DNA of 64,000 bases from Pseudomonas donghuensis. Lineage in GTDB: Bacteria > Pseudomonadota > Gammaproteobacteria > Pseudomonadales > Pseudomonadaceae. Positions 52,614 to 62,114 of the stretch are shown here, in pieces. Below the pieces are notes generated by a model, which was not told the DNA's origin, ran no database searches, and saw nothing but the letters and a program-made list of their open reading frames with translations. The first letter of the stretch is position 1. Each line of letters begins with the position of its first letter. A program made the position numbers and the translations under genes. Location of the stretch: the NCBI RefSeq assembly GCF_000259195.1, contig NZ_JH650757.1:158735-222734 (forward strand), written 5' to 3'.

Positions 52614-55600
52614 GGCCAGCAGGGTATAGATGCACGGCAGCACGAACAGGGTGAACAAGGTGCCCACGGACATCCCGGTGGCGATTACCGTGCCGATGTC
52701 GAAGCGGCTGACCGCACCGGCGCCGGTGGCGAGAATCAACGGCACCATGCCAAACACCATCGCGGCGGTGGTCATCAGCACCGGGCGCAAGCGAATCGCC
52801 GCAGCTTCTTCCACTGCTTCGCGCGCACTGAGGCCTTTTTGCAGGCGCAACTGGTTGGCGAACTCGACGATCAGGATGCCGTGCTTGCTGATCAGCCCGA
52901 TCAGGGTCACCAGCCCCACCTGGGTGTAGATGTTCATGCTCGAGATGCCCAGGAACAACGGAATCAACGCGCCGCAAATCGACAGCGGCACGGTCACCAG
53001 GATCACCAACGGGTCGCGGAAGCTCTCGAACTGTGCCGCCAGCACCAGGAAGATGATCGCCAGGGCCAGGCCGAAGGTTACCCACAGGGCGCTGCCTTCC
53101 TGGACGAACTGACGCGCCGCGCCGCCATAGTCAAAGCCATAGCCCTCCGGGGCTTCTTCGCGGGCGATGCTGCGCACGGTATCCAGCGCCTCACCCATGC
53201 TGACCGTCGGGAAGCCCTGGATGATTACCGAGTTCAATTGCTGGAACTGGTTGAGCTGGCGCGGTCGGGCGCGGTCGCTGATGCTGATCAGGGTCGACAG
53301 CGGCAGCATCTGCCCTTGCTGGTTTTTTACGTAGTAGTTGTTCAGCCAGTCGGGGTTATCGCGGTAGGGCCGCTCGACCTGGGCGATGACCTTGTAGCTG
53401 CGCCCGTCGATGGTAAAGCGGTTGATCTCCGCTTCAGCCAGCAGCGTCGCCAGGGTACCGCCCAGGGCGTCCATCGACACGCCCATCTGCGCCGCCTTGG
53501 CCCGGTCGATATCGACCACCACCTCCGGCTTGTCGAAGGCCAGGTCGATGTCGAGGAAGGCGAATTTGCCAGAGGCCTGGGCGCGCGTCTTGACCCGCTC
53601 GGCGACCTCGAGCAGCGACGCATAGTCGTTGGCGGTGTTGATCACGAAGGCGAACGGCAGGCCTTCGCCAGTGCCTGGTAGCGAGGGCAGGTTGAAGCCG
53701 AAGATCTGCAGGCCGCTGATGCCCTCAAGCTTGGCCTGCACCAGCGGTAGCAGCTCCATCTGGGTGCGCTCGCGCTCATTCCAGGGCTTGAGCAAAAAGC
53801 CGCCGATGCCCGACTGCACGCCATTGAAGCCGTTGATCTGGAACGAAGAGTAATACTCGGGGAAGTCCTTGAAGATCGTGATGAACTCATCGGTATAGCT
53901 GTTCAGGTAGTCGAGGTTGGTCGGCTGTGGCGCGGTAGCCATCATGAAGATGACGCCCTGGTCTTCATCTGGCGCCAGTTCATTCTTGGTGAACATCAGG
54001 AACACCGGAATCAGGCACAGCACGATCAGCGCAAATACCAGCACCACCGGCCGTGTGTTGAGGGTGCGATGGAGGATTTTCTGGTAACGCTGCTTGAGCC
54101 GCTCGAACAGCACATCCAGGCGATGCGCCAGGCCCGTGGGATTTTGCTCGTGGCGCAGGAGCAAGGCGCACATCATCGGCGACAGGGTCAGGGCGACGAT
54201 GCCGGAGATCACCACGGCGCCGGCCAGGGTCAGGGCGAACTCCTTGAACAGCGCGCCGGTCAGCCCCTCCAGAAAGCCGATAGGGGCGTACACCGCGGCC
54301 AGGGTGATGGTCATCGAGACCACCGGCATGGCGATCTCCCTGGCGCCTTCCAGGGCCGCTTCGTACGGCGATTTACCTTCTTCGATATGACGGTGGATGT
54401 TCTCCACCACGACAATGGCGTCATCGACCACCAGGCCGATGGCCAGCACCATCGCCAGCAGGGTCAGCAGGTTCAGTGAGTAGCCCATCAACTGCATGAA
54501 GAACAATACGCCGATCATCGACAGCGGAATGGTGACCACCGGGATCAGCACCGAGCGCAAGGCGCCGAGGAACAGGAAAACCACGACGATGACGATCAGC
54601 ACCGCTTCGACCAGGGTTTTTACCACTTCGTTGATCGACGCCTGGATGAACAGTGTGGCGTCGTAGGCAATCGAGGACTTCAGGTTCGGCGGCAACTGGC
54701 TTTCAAGCTCGGGCATGAGCTTGCGCACCTCCTTGATCACCTCCAGCGGGTTGGCCGCCGGGGTAGCCTTGATGCCGATGTACACCGATGGCGTGCCGTC
54801 GAAGGAGCTGACCGTGTCGTAGTTCTCCGCGCCCATCTCGACCCGCGCCACATCGCCGAGCAGCACCCGGCTGTCGCCGCTGGTCTTGAGCGGGATCTTG
54901 GCGAAGGCTTCGGCGCTCTTCAGTTCAGTGGTGGCGTTGATGCTGGTGACGATGTATTCACCCTTGAGCTCGCCCGCCGCGGAAAGGAAGTTGTAGCCGC
55001 GCACCGCCTGGGTCACGTCATTGGCGCTCAGGCCGTAGCCTGCCAGCTTCACCGGGTCGATCCACAGGCGCATGGCGAACAGCTGGTTGCCGAGGATCTC
55101 GGCCTCGGCCATGCCGGGCAGGGTCGCAAGCTTGGGCTGGATCACCCGTGACAGGTAATCGGTGATTTGCGGGTTGCTCAGCTCGCTGCTGTAGAAGCTG
55201 ATGTACATCAGCGCCGAGGCGTCGGCGGCTTCCTTGCTCAGCACCGGGTCTTCGGCATCCTGGGGCAGCTTGTTCTTGACCTCGTTGGCCTTGGCCAGCA
55301 GCTCGGTGAACAGACGGTCGCTGTCTGAACCGATGCGTGCATAGATCGAGATCACCGAGAAGTTCTGCCGGCTCACCGAGGTCATGTAATCGATGCCTTC
55401 GGCGCTGGCCAGGCTCTGCTGCAGCGGTTGGGTGATGTAGCCCTGGATGGTCTCGGCGTTGGCCCCGGGGTAGGCGGTGGTCACCGTGATCAGGGCGTTT
55501 TCCATCTGCGGATATTGGCGGATCGGTAACTTGCTCCAGGCCTGGAAGCCCAGCAGCACGATCAGCAGGCTGACCACGCTGGCCAGCACCGGGCGGCGAA

Positions 55601-55622
55601 TGAACGGATCGGTAAAGGCCAT
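52572..55622 (-). CDS. RND multidrug efflux permease (HAE1 family)
   Basis: A 1016-residue inner-membrane resistance-nodulation-division pump that exports drugs with proton influx. N-terminal FIRRPVLASVVSLLIVLLG and twelve predicted helices with two large periplasmic loops are present. The helix-4 proton-relay pair is in GLVVDDAIVVVENIH, and a late LISKHGILIVEFANQ segment matches the family. The C-terminal residues AGLPREEVVPE are encoded by a REP-like sequence. It follows its adaptor gene by 13 bases; no outer-membrane channel gene is adjacent, so it may share one such as TtgC or OprM. Confidence 0.93.
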   Translation of the reverse strand: MAFTDPFIRRPVLASVVSLLIVLLGFQAWSKLPIRQYPQMENALITVTTAYPGANAETIQGYITQPLQQSLASAEGIDYMTSVSRQNFSVISIYARIGSDSDRLFTELLAKANEVKNKLPQDAEDPVLSKEAADASALMYISFYSSELSNPQITDYLSRVIQPKLATLPGMAEAEILGNQLFAMRLWIDPVKLAGYGLSANDVTQAVRGYNFLSAAGELKGEYIVTSINATTELKSAEAFAKIPLKTSGDSRVLLGDVARVEMGAENYDTVSSFDGTPSVYIGIKATPAANPLEVIKEVRKLMPELESQLPPNLKSSIAYDATLFIQASINEVVKTLVEAVLIVIVVVFLFLGALRSVLIPVVTIPLSMIGVLFFMQLMGYSLNLLTLLAMVLAIGLVVDDAIVVVENIHRHIEEGKSPYEAALEGAREIAMPVVSMTITLAAVYAPIGFLEGLTGALFKEFALTLAGAVVISGIVALTLSPMMCALLLRHEQNPTGLAHRLDVLFERLKQRYQKILHRTLNTRPVVLVFALIVLCLIPVFLMFTKNELAPDEDQGVIFMMATAPQPTNLDYLNSYTDEFITIFKDFPEYYSSFQINGFNGVQSGIGGFLLKPWNERERTQMELLPLVQAKLEGISGLQIFGFNLPSLPGTGEGLPFAFVINTANDYASLLEVAERVKTRAQASGKFAFLDIDLAFDKPEVVVDIDRAKAAQMGVSMDALGGTLATLLAEAEINRFTIDGRSYKVIAQVERPYRDNPDWLNNYYVKNQQGQMLPLSTLISISDRARPRQLNQFQQLNSVIIQGFPTVSMGEALDTVRSIAREEAPEGYGFDYGGAARQFVQEGSALWVTFGLALAIIFLVLAAQFESFRDPLVILVTVPLSICGALIPLFLGISSMNIYTQVGLVTLIGLISKHGILIVEFANQLRLQKGLSAREAVEEAAAIRLRPVLMTTAAMVFGMVPLILATGAGAVSRFDIGTVIATGMSVGTLFTLFVLPCIYTLLAVEAGLPREEVVPE

Positions 55623-55635
55623 GGCGGTTCCTTGA

Positions 55636-56793
55636 TCAGTTGCTGCGCGGCTGGCGGGTGGGGGCTTGCAGGGTCTTGTCCGGGCTGATGCTGATCGGCG
55701 CGCCCTGGGTGAGTTTCAGTTGGCCGGCGGTGACCACCGTTTCACCGGCCTTGAGCCCTTTGCTGATCACCACCAGGCCATCGCGGCGTTCACCGGTTTC
55801 CACGAAACGGCGCTCGGCGATCAGTGTCGCCTGGCCTTCGGGGGTGGCCTGTGGCTTGGCGTCCTCGGCCTTCTCGGGCTTTTTCGCCACGGCGACGTAC
55901 ACCGAGTTGCCGTAGAGCGTATAGGTGACCGCGCTTTCCGGCACCACCACCTGTAGCTGCGGATCGGGCAGCAGCACCTGCAGGCTGGTGAACATGCCGG
56001 GCAGCAGCTTGCCGTCGGGGTTGGCCAGGGTGGCGCGGACCTGCACGTTGCGGGTGCTGTCCTCAACCTTGGGGTTGATGGCGCTGAGGGTGCCGGGGAA
56101 GTTCTCCTGTGGGTAGGCGGCGACGTTGACCAGCACCTGCTGGCCAATGCTCAGCTTGGGAATCGACTGCTCGGGGACAAAGAAGTCGACGTAGAGGCTG
56201 CTCAGGTCCTGCAGGGTCGCGATGACTGTGCCGCTGGCCAGGTAGTCGCCGACGTCCACCTGGCGGATGCCGATGGTGCCGCTGAACGGTGCGTTGATGC
56301 TCTTTTTCGCCAGTGCGGCCTTGAGTTGTTCGACCACCGCCTTGGTGCGCTTGAACTGTGCGCTCAAGCGATCGAACTCGCCCTTGGAAATGGCCTGGCT
56401 GCCGACCAGCTGGCTGCCGCGGCTGTAATCGACCTGGGCCAGGCCCAGGTCGGCCAGGGCGGTACCCAGCAGCGCGGTTTCGACATCGCTGTCCAGTTGC
56501 AGCAACAGCTGGCCCTTGCTGACCTGCTGCCCGGACTCGAACTGCAGGGCCTTGACCGTGCCGGCGATCTCCAGGCTCAGGTCGACCCCTTGCAGGGCCT
56601 TGAGGCTGCCCACTGCCGGCAAGCGGTTCTGCCAGGCGCGTTCGCTGGCCTCGGTCGCCGCCACGTTGATCGGTGGCTTGGGGGCCGCGAACATCTGGAT
56701 CTGCTGATAGATGGCAAAGGCTTTGTAGCCCCCCAGGATCAGCACGAGCAGCAGGACAACACCCAACATGATCAGCATGCGGCGGCGCAGCAT
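55636..56793 (-). CDS. RND efflux periplasmic adaptor (membrane fusion protein)
   Basis: A 385-residue HlyD/AcrA-type adaptor that links the permease to an outer-membrane channel. An N-terminal membrane anchor (LIMLGVVLLLVLILGGY) is followed by lipoyl halves (VDLSLEIAGTVKALQFESGQ and NAPFSGTIGIRQVDVGDYL), an alpha-helical hairpin of about 60 residues between them, a beta-barrel and a membrane-proximal domain. There is no lipobox, so it is membrane-anchored rather than lipidated. It is upstream of and cotranscribed with the permease. Confidence 0.93.
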   Translation of the reverse strand: MLRRRMLIMLGVVLLLVLILGGYKAFAIYQQIQMFAAPKPPINVAATEASERAWQNRLPAVGSLKALQGVDLSLEIAGTVKALQFESGQQVSKGQLLLQLDSDVETALLGTALADLGLAQVDYSRGSQLVGSQAISKGEFDRLSAQFKRTKAVVEQLKAALAKKSINAPFSGTIGIRQVDVGDYLASGTVIATLQDLSSLYVDFFVPEQSIPKLSIGQQVLVNVAAYPQENFPGTLSAINPKVEDSTRNVQVRATLANPDGKLLPGMFTSLQVLLPDPQLQVVVPESAVTYTLYGNSVYVAVAKKPEKAEDAKPQATPEGQATLIAERRFVETGERRDGLVVISKGLKAGETVVTAGQLKLTQGAPISISPDKTLQAPTRQPRSN

Positions 56794-56918
56794 AGTCCAG
56801 TTCCTTGGAGACGAATTGTGGTTCGCTTGGCACGACGACGGGCGTCCCTGCCCACGTGCGATGTAGCCGAATATTACTCTGTTGACCGGGCCTGGGAAGC
56901 CTGTGTTCCCGGCTATTT

Positions 56919-58016
56919 TCAGGCCAGGTGCAGGTGGTTGTCCCAGAGCCCCGAGGGCAGTTGCAGCGGCTGGCCGATCAGCTCGTTTTTACGGCAGTCG
57001 TACAGGCGGCAACGGCCCTGTCCGGAGGTCACGACAAAACCGTCGGCCACGGCGACGACGCCGGCGCAATCGGGCATCGGGGCGTCCAGGCGTACCTGGG
57101 CGCTGTCCAGGTCCCAGATGAACAAGCGGTTGGCCCGTGGTGCGGTCAGCGCCACCAGGCGCAGCTCATTGTGAACGGCGACGCTGGCGGTGTAGTGGGC
57201 CATCGACTGCAACTGCTGCTCGGGCACCGGGAAGGCTTCGAATGCCTGGCCCGGACGTTTGATCGCCAGCAGTTCGGCCGTCTCGTGGCTGGCGCCCATG
57301 AACTGTTGGCCGGCGACGATGGTGCCGTCGGCGGCAATCGCCAGGTGGCGCACACTGTTCATCTGCTGGCCGAGTACCTCTTTGCTCAGCAGGGTACCGT
57401 CGCGCTGCATCAGCACCAGGCTTGGCTGCATGGCATCGAGGTTCATCTCCACCCGGCTTTCGGCCTCGGTGCGGATACCGCCGTTGGCCACCACCAGGGT
57501 CTCGCCGTCGGGCATCCACGACACCTGGTGCGGGCCGATGCCGTGGGTCGGGATTTCACCGCTGTGCTGCAGACGTTCGCCGTCGAACCGATACACCCCG
57601 AGCACGCCACGACCGGGGTCGGTGGTGTCGTTCTCGGTGGCATAAAGCCATTCACCGCTCTTGTGGATCACCGCGTGGCCGTAGAAGTGCCGGTTCGGCT
57701 GCGAGGTGATGGTCTGCAGCAAGCGGCCATCGCGCAGGTCGATCAGGTAGCTCTCGGTGCCGGGGCGGCGGGCGACGAACAGGGCAATCGGCTGCTCGGG
57801 GTGGTTGATGATGTCGTGGCAACGCTGGCCCACCAGGGTGGCGAATACCTGGGTACCGTCCAGGCGGTAGCCGACGGCATAGTGCTTGCCGTCGCCATCG
57901 TCACGCGCCGAGAGCAGCAGCGGGGCGCTGCTCTTGTTGCGAAACAGGGCCCAGCCGCCGAGGGTGAGGGCGCTGAGCACAACGCTACCGAGTTTGAGAG
58001 CCTGGCGTCGCAACAT
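56919..58016 (-). CDS. DUF1513 beta-propeller-like protein, Tat signal
   Basis: A 365-residue DUF1513 protein of unknown biochemistry. The N-terminus MLRRQALKLGSVVLSALTLG has the twin-arginine pattern, so it is probably exported folded, as cofactor or metal proteins are. The remainder has repeating short strand blocks (LYATENDTTDPGRGVLGVYR, HQVSWMPDGETLVVANGG, HLAIAADGTIVAG) that read as a seven-bladed-propeller-like fold. Its start is 2 bases after the stop of the second imelysin gene, so it ends this operon. A role together with these genes is inferred. Confidence 0.85.
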   Translation of the reverse strand: MLRRQALKLGSVVLSALTLGGWALFRNKSSAPLLLSARDDGDGKHYAVGYRLDGTQVFATLVGQRCHDIINHPEQPIALFVARRPGTESYLIDLRDGRLLQTITSQPNRHFYGHAVIHKSGEWLYATENDTTDPGRGVLGVYRFDGERLQHSGEIPTHGIGPHQVSWMPDGETLVVANGGIRTEAESRVEMNLDAMQPSLVLMQRDGTLLSKEVLGQQMNSVRHLAIAADGTIVAGQQFMGASHETAELLAIKRPGQAFEAFPVPEQQLQSMAHYTASVAVHNELRLVALTAPRANRLFIWDLDSAQVRLDAPMPDCAGVVAVADGFVVTSGQGRCRLYDCRKNELIGQPLQLPSGLWDNHLHLA

Positions 58017-58018
58017 GA

Positions 58019-59083
58019 TCAGTCACCGTCGTTGGCATTGAAGCCCAGCTGGATGCCCAACGCCTTGGCCAGCTCGCCTTCGTGCAGGCGGTGGACGACG
58101 TTGAGGCTGTCGTAAATGGCATTCAGTTGCTGGCGACCGGCTTCGTCGTCGAGCAACTCACCCAGGGTTTTCTGGTTGATGGCCAGCAGCTTGATCGCAT
58201 TGGCGTAGGCGGCGTCGATCTTGTCGGCCAGGGCCTGCTGATCCTTGCCCAGCAGGCCACGCAGGCCTTTGTTGTCGACCCCGACCCAGACGGTCTGGGC
58301 CGCGTTCAGGCTGGCTTCCAGGCTTTTCAGCGAGGAGTGGCTGCGCCAGGCTTCGGCCTGCAGCGGCTGCGGGATGCCCTTGCTCAAGCGGCCCATCGGC
58401 GCGCCGAGCTTTTTCTTCAGGGTGTCCAGGGCGGTGACCTGGGCGCGCAGCAGGTCGGCAATGGCTTCGTGGGAGTCGGCATAGCGCTGGTTGGGGAACT
58501 TGGTCATCTGCGCCAGCATGCCATCGGTGCTGTTCCAGCCTTTGAGGATTTCTTCGGCCAGGGTCTTCTGGTGTTCGCCGATGGCCACCAGCAGCGGGCA
58601 GTAACGGGCTTTCTGTTCGGCGTTGGCGGCGTCCGGCTTGCTGTCGAAGAGGATGTACTCGTAAGCCGACAGGCCGCGCACGACGACACTGGATTTGCCC
58701 AGGGTTTCGGCATCGACCGGCGTGTCGGCATTGATCAGTTGCTCGACCTGACGACCGACCAGGTTCTTCTTGTCGGGCCAGAACTGCACCTGCCAGGCGC
58801 GGTTGCCTTCCGCCAGCGGGCCAATCAACAGCGGCTGCAGCTCGGCCCAGGCTTTTTGCGCATGGAGGAAGTCGGCGCGGGCAGTGGCCAGGTCCGCTTT
58901 GCCTTCACAGAAAGCCAGGGCACTGACGGCCAGTTGGCGGTCGGCTTCGACCCAGCGGCTGTAGGTCGGCAGGATCACCTGTTGGGCGATCGCCGCCGAG
59001 GTCAGCGCTTGCGGGTCTTGCGGCGAGCAGGCGCCGAGGGCGAGGGCGGCAAGGCTGGTGAACAACAGTTTGGGACGGAACAT
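58019..59083 (-). CDS. Imelysin-family lipoprotein, variant without the histidine motif
   Basis: A 354-residue imelysin (peptidase M75) family lipoprotein, with lipobox LALGACS (Cys19). Imelysins are helical-bundle envelope proteins related to EfeO and iron-regulated IrpA; proteolysis is doubtful. At the place of the GxHxxE motif this protein reads GLSAYEYILF (residues 137-146): the glutamate is kept and the histidine is missing, a form found in a second subgroup. It lies 15 bases after the di-heme gene and 2 bases before the DUF1513 gene. Confidence 0.9.
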   Translation of the reverse strand: MFRPKLLFTSLAALALGACSPQDPQALTSAAIAQQVILPTYSRWVEADRQLAVSALAFCEGKADLATARADFLHAQKAWAELQPLLIGPLAEGNRAWQVQFWPDKKNLVGRQVEQLINADTPVDAETLGKSSVVVRGLSAYEYILFDSKPDAANAEQKARYCPLLVAIGEHQKTLAEEILKGWNSTDGMLAQMTKFPNQRYADSHEAIADLLRAQVTALDTLKKKLGAPMGRLSKGIPQPLQAEAWRSHSSLKSLEASLNAAQTVWVGVDNKGLRGLLGKDQQALADKIDAAYANAIKLLAINQKTLGELLDDEAGRQQLNAIYDSLNVVHRLHEGELAKALGIQLGFNANDGD

Positions 59084-59098
59084 GCCCGGCTCCTTTGC

Positions 59099-60526
59099 TT
59101 AAAGTGAATTCAGAAAGGCCAGCAACGCGGCGCGCTGCTCGGCATTGAAGGTCAGTACGTGCTGCTTGGCCGCCTCGGCCTCGCCGCCGTGCCAGAGCAC
59201 GGCTTCGAGCAGGTCGCGGGCGCGGCCATCATGAAGAAACTGGGTGTGACCGCTGACGGTCTGGTTCAAACCGATGCCCCACAGCGGCGGGGTGCGCCAG
59301 TCCTGCCCGCTGGCGGCGAACTCGGTGCGGTTATCCGCCAGGCCCGGGCCCATGTCGTGCAGCAGCAGGTCGCTGTAGGGGCGGATCAGCTGGCTGGCCA
59401 GCTCCGGCTCGGCGGCGTCGCTGGCGGTGGTGAACTGTGGCGTGTGGCAGCGTTGGCAACCGGCCTGGTGGAACAGGTTCTTGCCGGCCAGGACCTGGGT
59501 TGAATCGACGTCCTTGCGCACCGGCACCGCCAGGTTACGGGTGTAGAACAGCACCAGGCGCAGGATGTTGTCGCTGACTTCCTGCTCGCCATTGGCGCCG
59601 TTACCGTTGGCGGCGTTGAGGCAGTCGGTTTGCGCCGGGGTGCAATCGTCCATCGGCCGCAGACTGGTGGTCAGGCCCATGTCACCGGAAAAGGCGTGGA
59701 CATTCTGCTGATTGAGGTTTGGCTGCCCGGCCTTCCAGCCAAAGCGGCCGACTACGGTCTGGCCCAGGGCATCGTCCCAGACCCGGTTGGCGCGGCCACG
59801 GATGCCATCGCCATTAACGTCATCGGGGTCGGCGTTGGCCAGGATTGCCGCCTCAGGGATGGCTTCGAGCAGGCCCAGGCCGATCATCGGCGGGGCGACC
59901 CGGGCGGAGAAACGGGTGTCCGGGTGCATCGGGCCGTAGCCCAGCTGGCTGATCTGCAACCGCGGCGTGCGCAGCTCCACGTGGGTACCGTCCTTGAAGG
60001 TTACGGTGTGCGCATCGTATTCAACGCGCACCTTGCCTTCGGGGGCGACACCGGGCACTGCCATGTCCTGCAACTGACCGCCATACACAGGCTCCGGGAC
60101 GATGCCCAGTTGCTCGATGACCTTGGCGTACTGTGGTTGGTCAGGGATCGACAGGCGCACCAGCATCGACACCGAGTTGGCCGCGTTGGGCCCGGGCGGA
60201 TGGCCGCGACCGTCCTTGATGTGGCAGTTCTGGCAGGCATTGGTATTGAACAGCGGGCCCAGGCCGTCGCGGGCAGTGGTGGTTGACGGCGCAATCACCC
60301 AGGGGCTGCGGAAAAAGCTGTTGCCGACGCTGAAGTCCAGGCGCCGGCTTGGCGGCAGGTTGGCCGAAGGCATGGAGTAGGCGTTCTGGTCGCGCTTGTT
60401 CACCGTGGCCTTGCCACCGGCCAGCGCCTCACCGGGCTCGGCCTGGGTGAAATGCGGGGCATCGTCGCAACCGGCCAGGAACAGGGCCAGAAGCAGGGGG
60501 CTGAGGCGGGAAAGCAACGAGGACAT
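59099..60526 (-). CDS. Di-heme cytochrome c-type lipoprotein (DUF1111, thiol oxidoreductase-like)
   Basis: A 475-residue member of the DUF1111 di-heme family, often labelled thiol oxidoreductase; the true electron donor and acceptor are unknown. It has a lipobox (FLAGCDD, Cys20) and two heme-binding motifs, CQNCH (residues 98-102) and CQRCH (357-361). A calcium-loop-like DDVNGDGIRGR near residue 240 also stands out. The ATG at 60526 is used; a TTG one codon upstream is in frame. It is followed closely by the second imelysin gene, and a REP and a terminator separate it from the first. Confidence 0.92.
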   Translation of the reverse strand: MSSLLSRLSPLLLALFLAGCDDAPHFTQAEPGEALAGGKATVNKRDQNAYSMPSANLPPSRRLDFSVGNSFFRSPWVIAPSTTTARDGLGPLFNTNACQNCHIKDGRGHPPGPNAANSVSMLVRLSIPDQPQYAKVIEQLGIVPEPVYGGQLQDMAVPGVAPEGKVRVEYDAHTVTFKDGTHVELRTPRLQISQLGYGPMHPDTRFSARVAPPMIGLGLLEAIPEAAILANADPDDVNGDGIRGRANRVWDDALGQTVVGRFGWKAGQPNLNQQNVHAFSGDMGLTTSLRPMDDCTPAQTDCLNAANGNGANGEQEVSDNILRLVLFYTRNLAVPVRKDVDSTQVLAGKNLFHQAGCQRCHTPQFTTASDAAEPELASQLIRPYSDLLLHDMGPGLADNRTEFAASGQDWRTPPLWGIGLNQTVSGHTQFLHDGRARDLLEAVLWHGGEAEAAKQHVLTFNAEQRAALLAFLNSL

Positions 60527-60621
60527 CAATAATCCTGGGGCTTGGGCAAAAAACCGGCGTGCAAGCTTAGCAGGCTCAGGGAAATTGAATAAGAGGGATT
60601 TGCGTTTGCTGGATGAAATCT

Positions 60622-60670
60622 ATCGCGGGGCAAGCCAGCTCCTACAGTGGGAGCGGGCTTGCCCCGCGAT
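60622..60670. repeat. REP palindrome
   Basis: ATCGCGGGGCAAGCCAGCTC and its inverse GAGCGGGCTTGCCCCGCGAT around a short loop, between the first imelysin gene and the di-heme gene. Confidence 0.9.
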
Positions 60671-60679
60671 AATGCGCAT

Positions 60680-60707
60680 AAAAAAGACGACCCGAAGGCC
60701 GCCTTTG
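60680..60707 (-). terminator. Terminator of the first imelysin gene
   Basis: On the minus strand AAGGCGGCC, a TTCG loop, GGTCGTCTT and a T run form a 9-base stem with two G-T pairs, right after the stop. Read-through into the di-heme gene may still happen, since that gene has no clear promoter of its own. Confidence 0.8.
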
Positions 60708-60722
60708 TTAACCGCTACTGAA

Positions 60723-62057
60723 TCAGAACTCGTGATCAGCGCTGTCTGGCGCCAGGTTGGCAATCCCCAGCTTGCTTGCGGCCTGTTCGATCGCACCGGT
60801 CTGTTTGACCAGGGCGGCGATGGCGTCACGCACGATCTGGTTGCCGGCAGCGTTGTCGGCCGCGATCAGCTGGTCGTAGTGCTCGCCTTTGGCGGCGTGG
60901 TCGACCATGACCTGGATCTTGGCTTCGGTCGCTTCCAGGTCGGCCTTGAGGGTGGTGTCGGTAGCTGCGTCGACCTTGGCCACCAGCGACGACAGGCTTG
61001 GCCCAGTCAGCTTGGTGCCGTCGGTGCGGGTGTATTCGCCCAGGTAGACGTTGCGGATGCCCTTGGCGTCGTAGAAGTGCGAGTTGTGGGTGTTGTCGCT
61101 GAAGCAGTCTTGCTCGTCTTCAGGCGAGTTGGCTTCCAGGGAAACTTTCATGCGCTCGCCAGCCAGTTCGCCCAGCGACAGGCTGCCCATGCCGAACAGC
61201 ATCTTGCGCAGGCCGTCGTTGACAGGCTCGGCTTCGAGGGTGGCGCGGTAGTTGGTGGCGACGTTCGGCGCCCAGTTGCCGACCATTTCTTCGAGGTCAT
61301 TGACCAGCAGTTGGGTTACGGCTTTCAGGTAGGCGCGACGGCGTTCGTTGTGGCCGCCGGTAGCGCCCTTGCCTTCCAGGTAGTCGGAGGCAGGACGGGC
61401 GCCAGCGCCTGGGCCGGTGCCATTCAGGTCCTGGCCCCAGAGCAGGAATTCGATGGCGTGGTAGCCGGTGGCGACGTTGGCTTCGGAGCCGCCCAGTTCG
61501 TTCAGGCTGGCCAGTTTCTCCGGGGTGATGTCCTTGACGTCAATCTTGTCTTCGCCGACCTGCACTTGCAGGTTGGCGATGATGTTGGCGGTCGCGCCAG
61601 GGTTGCCCAGGGCGTGCTCGTAGCTCTTATCGACGTAATCGATCAGGCCTTCGTCCAGCGGCCAGGCGTTCACCTGACCTTCCCAGTCGTCGATGATGGT
61701 GTTGCCGAAGCGGAACACTTCACTCTGCAGGTACGGCACGCGTGCGGCGACCCAGGCGGCCTTGGCGGCGTTCAGGGTTTCGTCGTTGGGCTTGGCGAGG
61801 AAGGCGTCGATGGCGGTTTGCAGGGTCTTGGCGGTGCTCAGCGAGTCGCTGTAGACGGCATGGACCATGTCGGCGTAATGCTTGACCACGGCCTTGGCTG
61901 CTGCCTCGTCAACGGCGCCAGCAGGTGCGGCAGCCGAGGTGGTGGCGGCCGGAGTTTGCGGTGCGGCGGCCTTGTCCTTGTCCTTGCTGTCGCCGCAACC
62001 GGCGAGAGAGATGGCAATGGCCAACAGACTGGCGGTGGCCAGAGGCATACGAATCAT
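60723..62057 (-). CDS. Imelysin-family lipoprotein with GxHxxE motif (IrpA/EfeO-like)
   Basis: A 444-residue imelysin-family lipoprotein. Its lipobox is SLAGC (Cys21). The conserved GYHAIEFLLWG motif is at residues 198-208 (His200, Glu203), the predicted metal site of the family. A second block GPGAGARPASDYLEGKG and a late HNSHFYDAKG resemble iron-regulated IrpA. A Fur-like box overlaps its promoter 60 bases upstream. It heads a set with a di-heme lipoprotein, a second imelysin and a DUF1513 protein. The call is secure for the family; iron binding is inferred. Confidence 0.92.
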   Translation of the reverse strand: MIRMPLATASLLAIAISLAGCGDSKDKDKAAAPQTPAATTSAAAPAGAVDEAAAKAVVKHYADMVHAVYSDSLSTAKTLQTAIDAFLAKPNDETLNAAKAAWVAARVPYLQSEVFRFGNTIIDDWEGQVNAWPLDEGLIDYVDKSYEHALGNPGATANIIANLQVQVGEDKIDVKDITPEKLASLNELGGSEANVATGYHAIEFLLWGQDLNGTGPGAGARPASDYLEGKGATGGHNERRRAYLKAVTQLLVNDLEEMVGNWAPNVATNYRATLEAEPVNDGLRKMLFGMGSLSLGELAGERMKVSLEANSPEDEQDCFSDNTHNSHFYDAKGIRNVYLGEYTRTDGTKLTGPSLSSLVAKVDAATDTTLKADLEATEAKIQVMVDHAAKGEHYDQLIAADNAAGNQIVRDAIAALVKQTGAIEQAASKLGIANLAPDSADHEF

Positions 62058-62114
62058 GGCGAATTCCTGCGTCGAGAGGTTGGACAAGCGTACCGGGGCA
62101 CGCAAAACTGCAAC

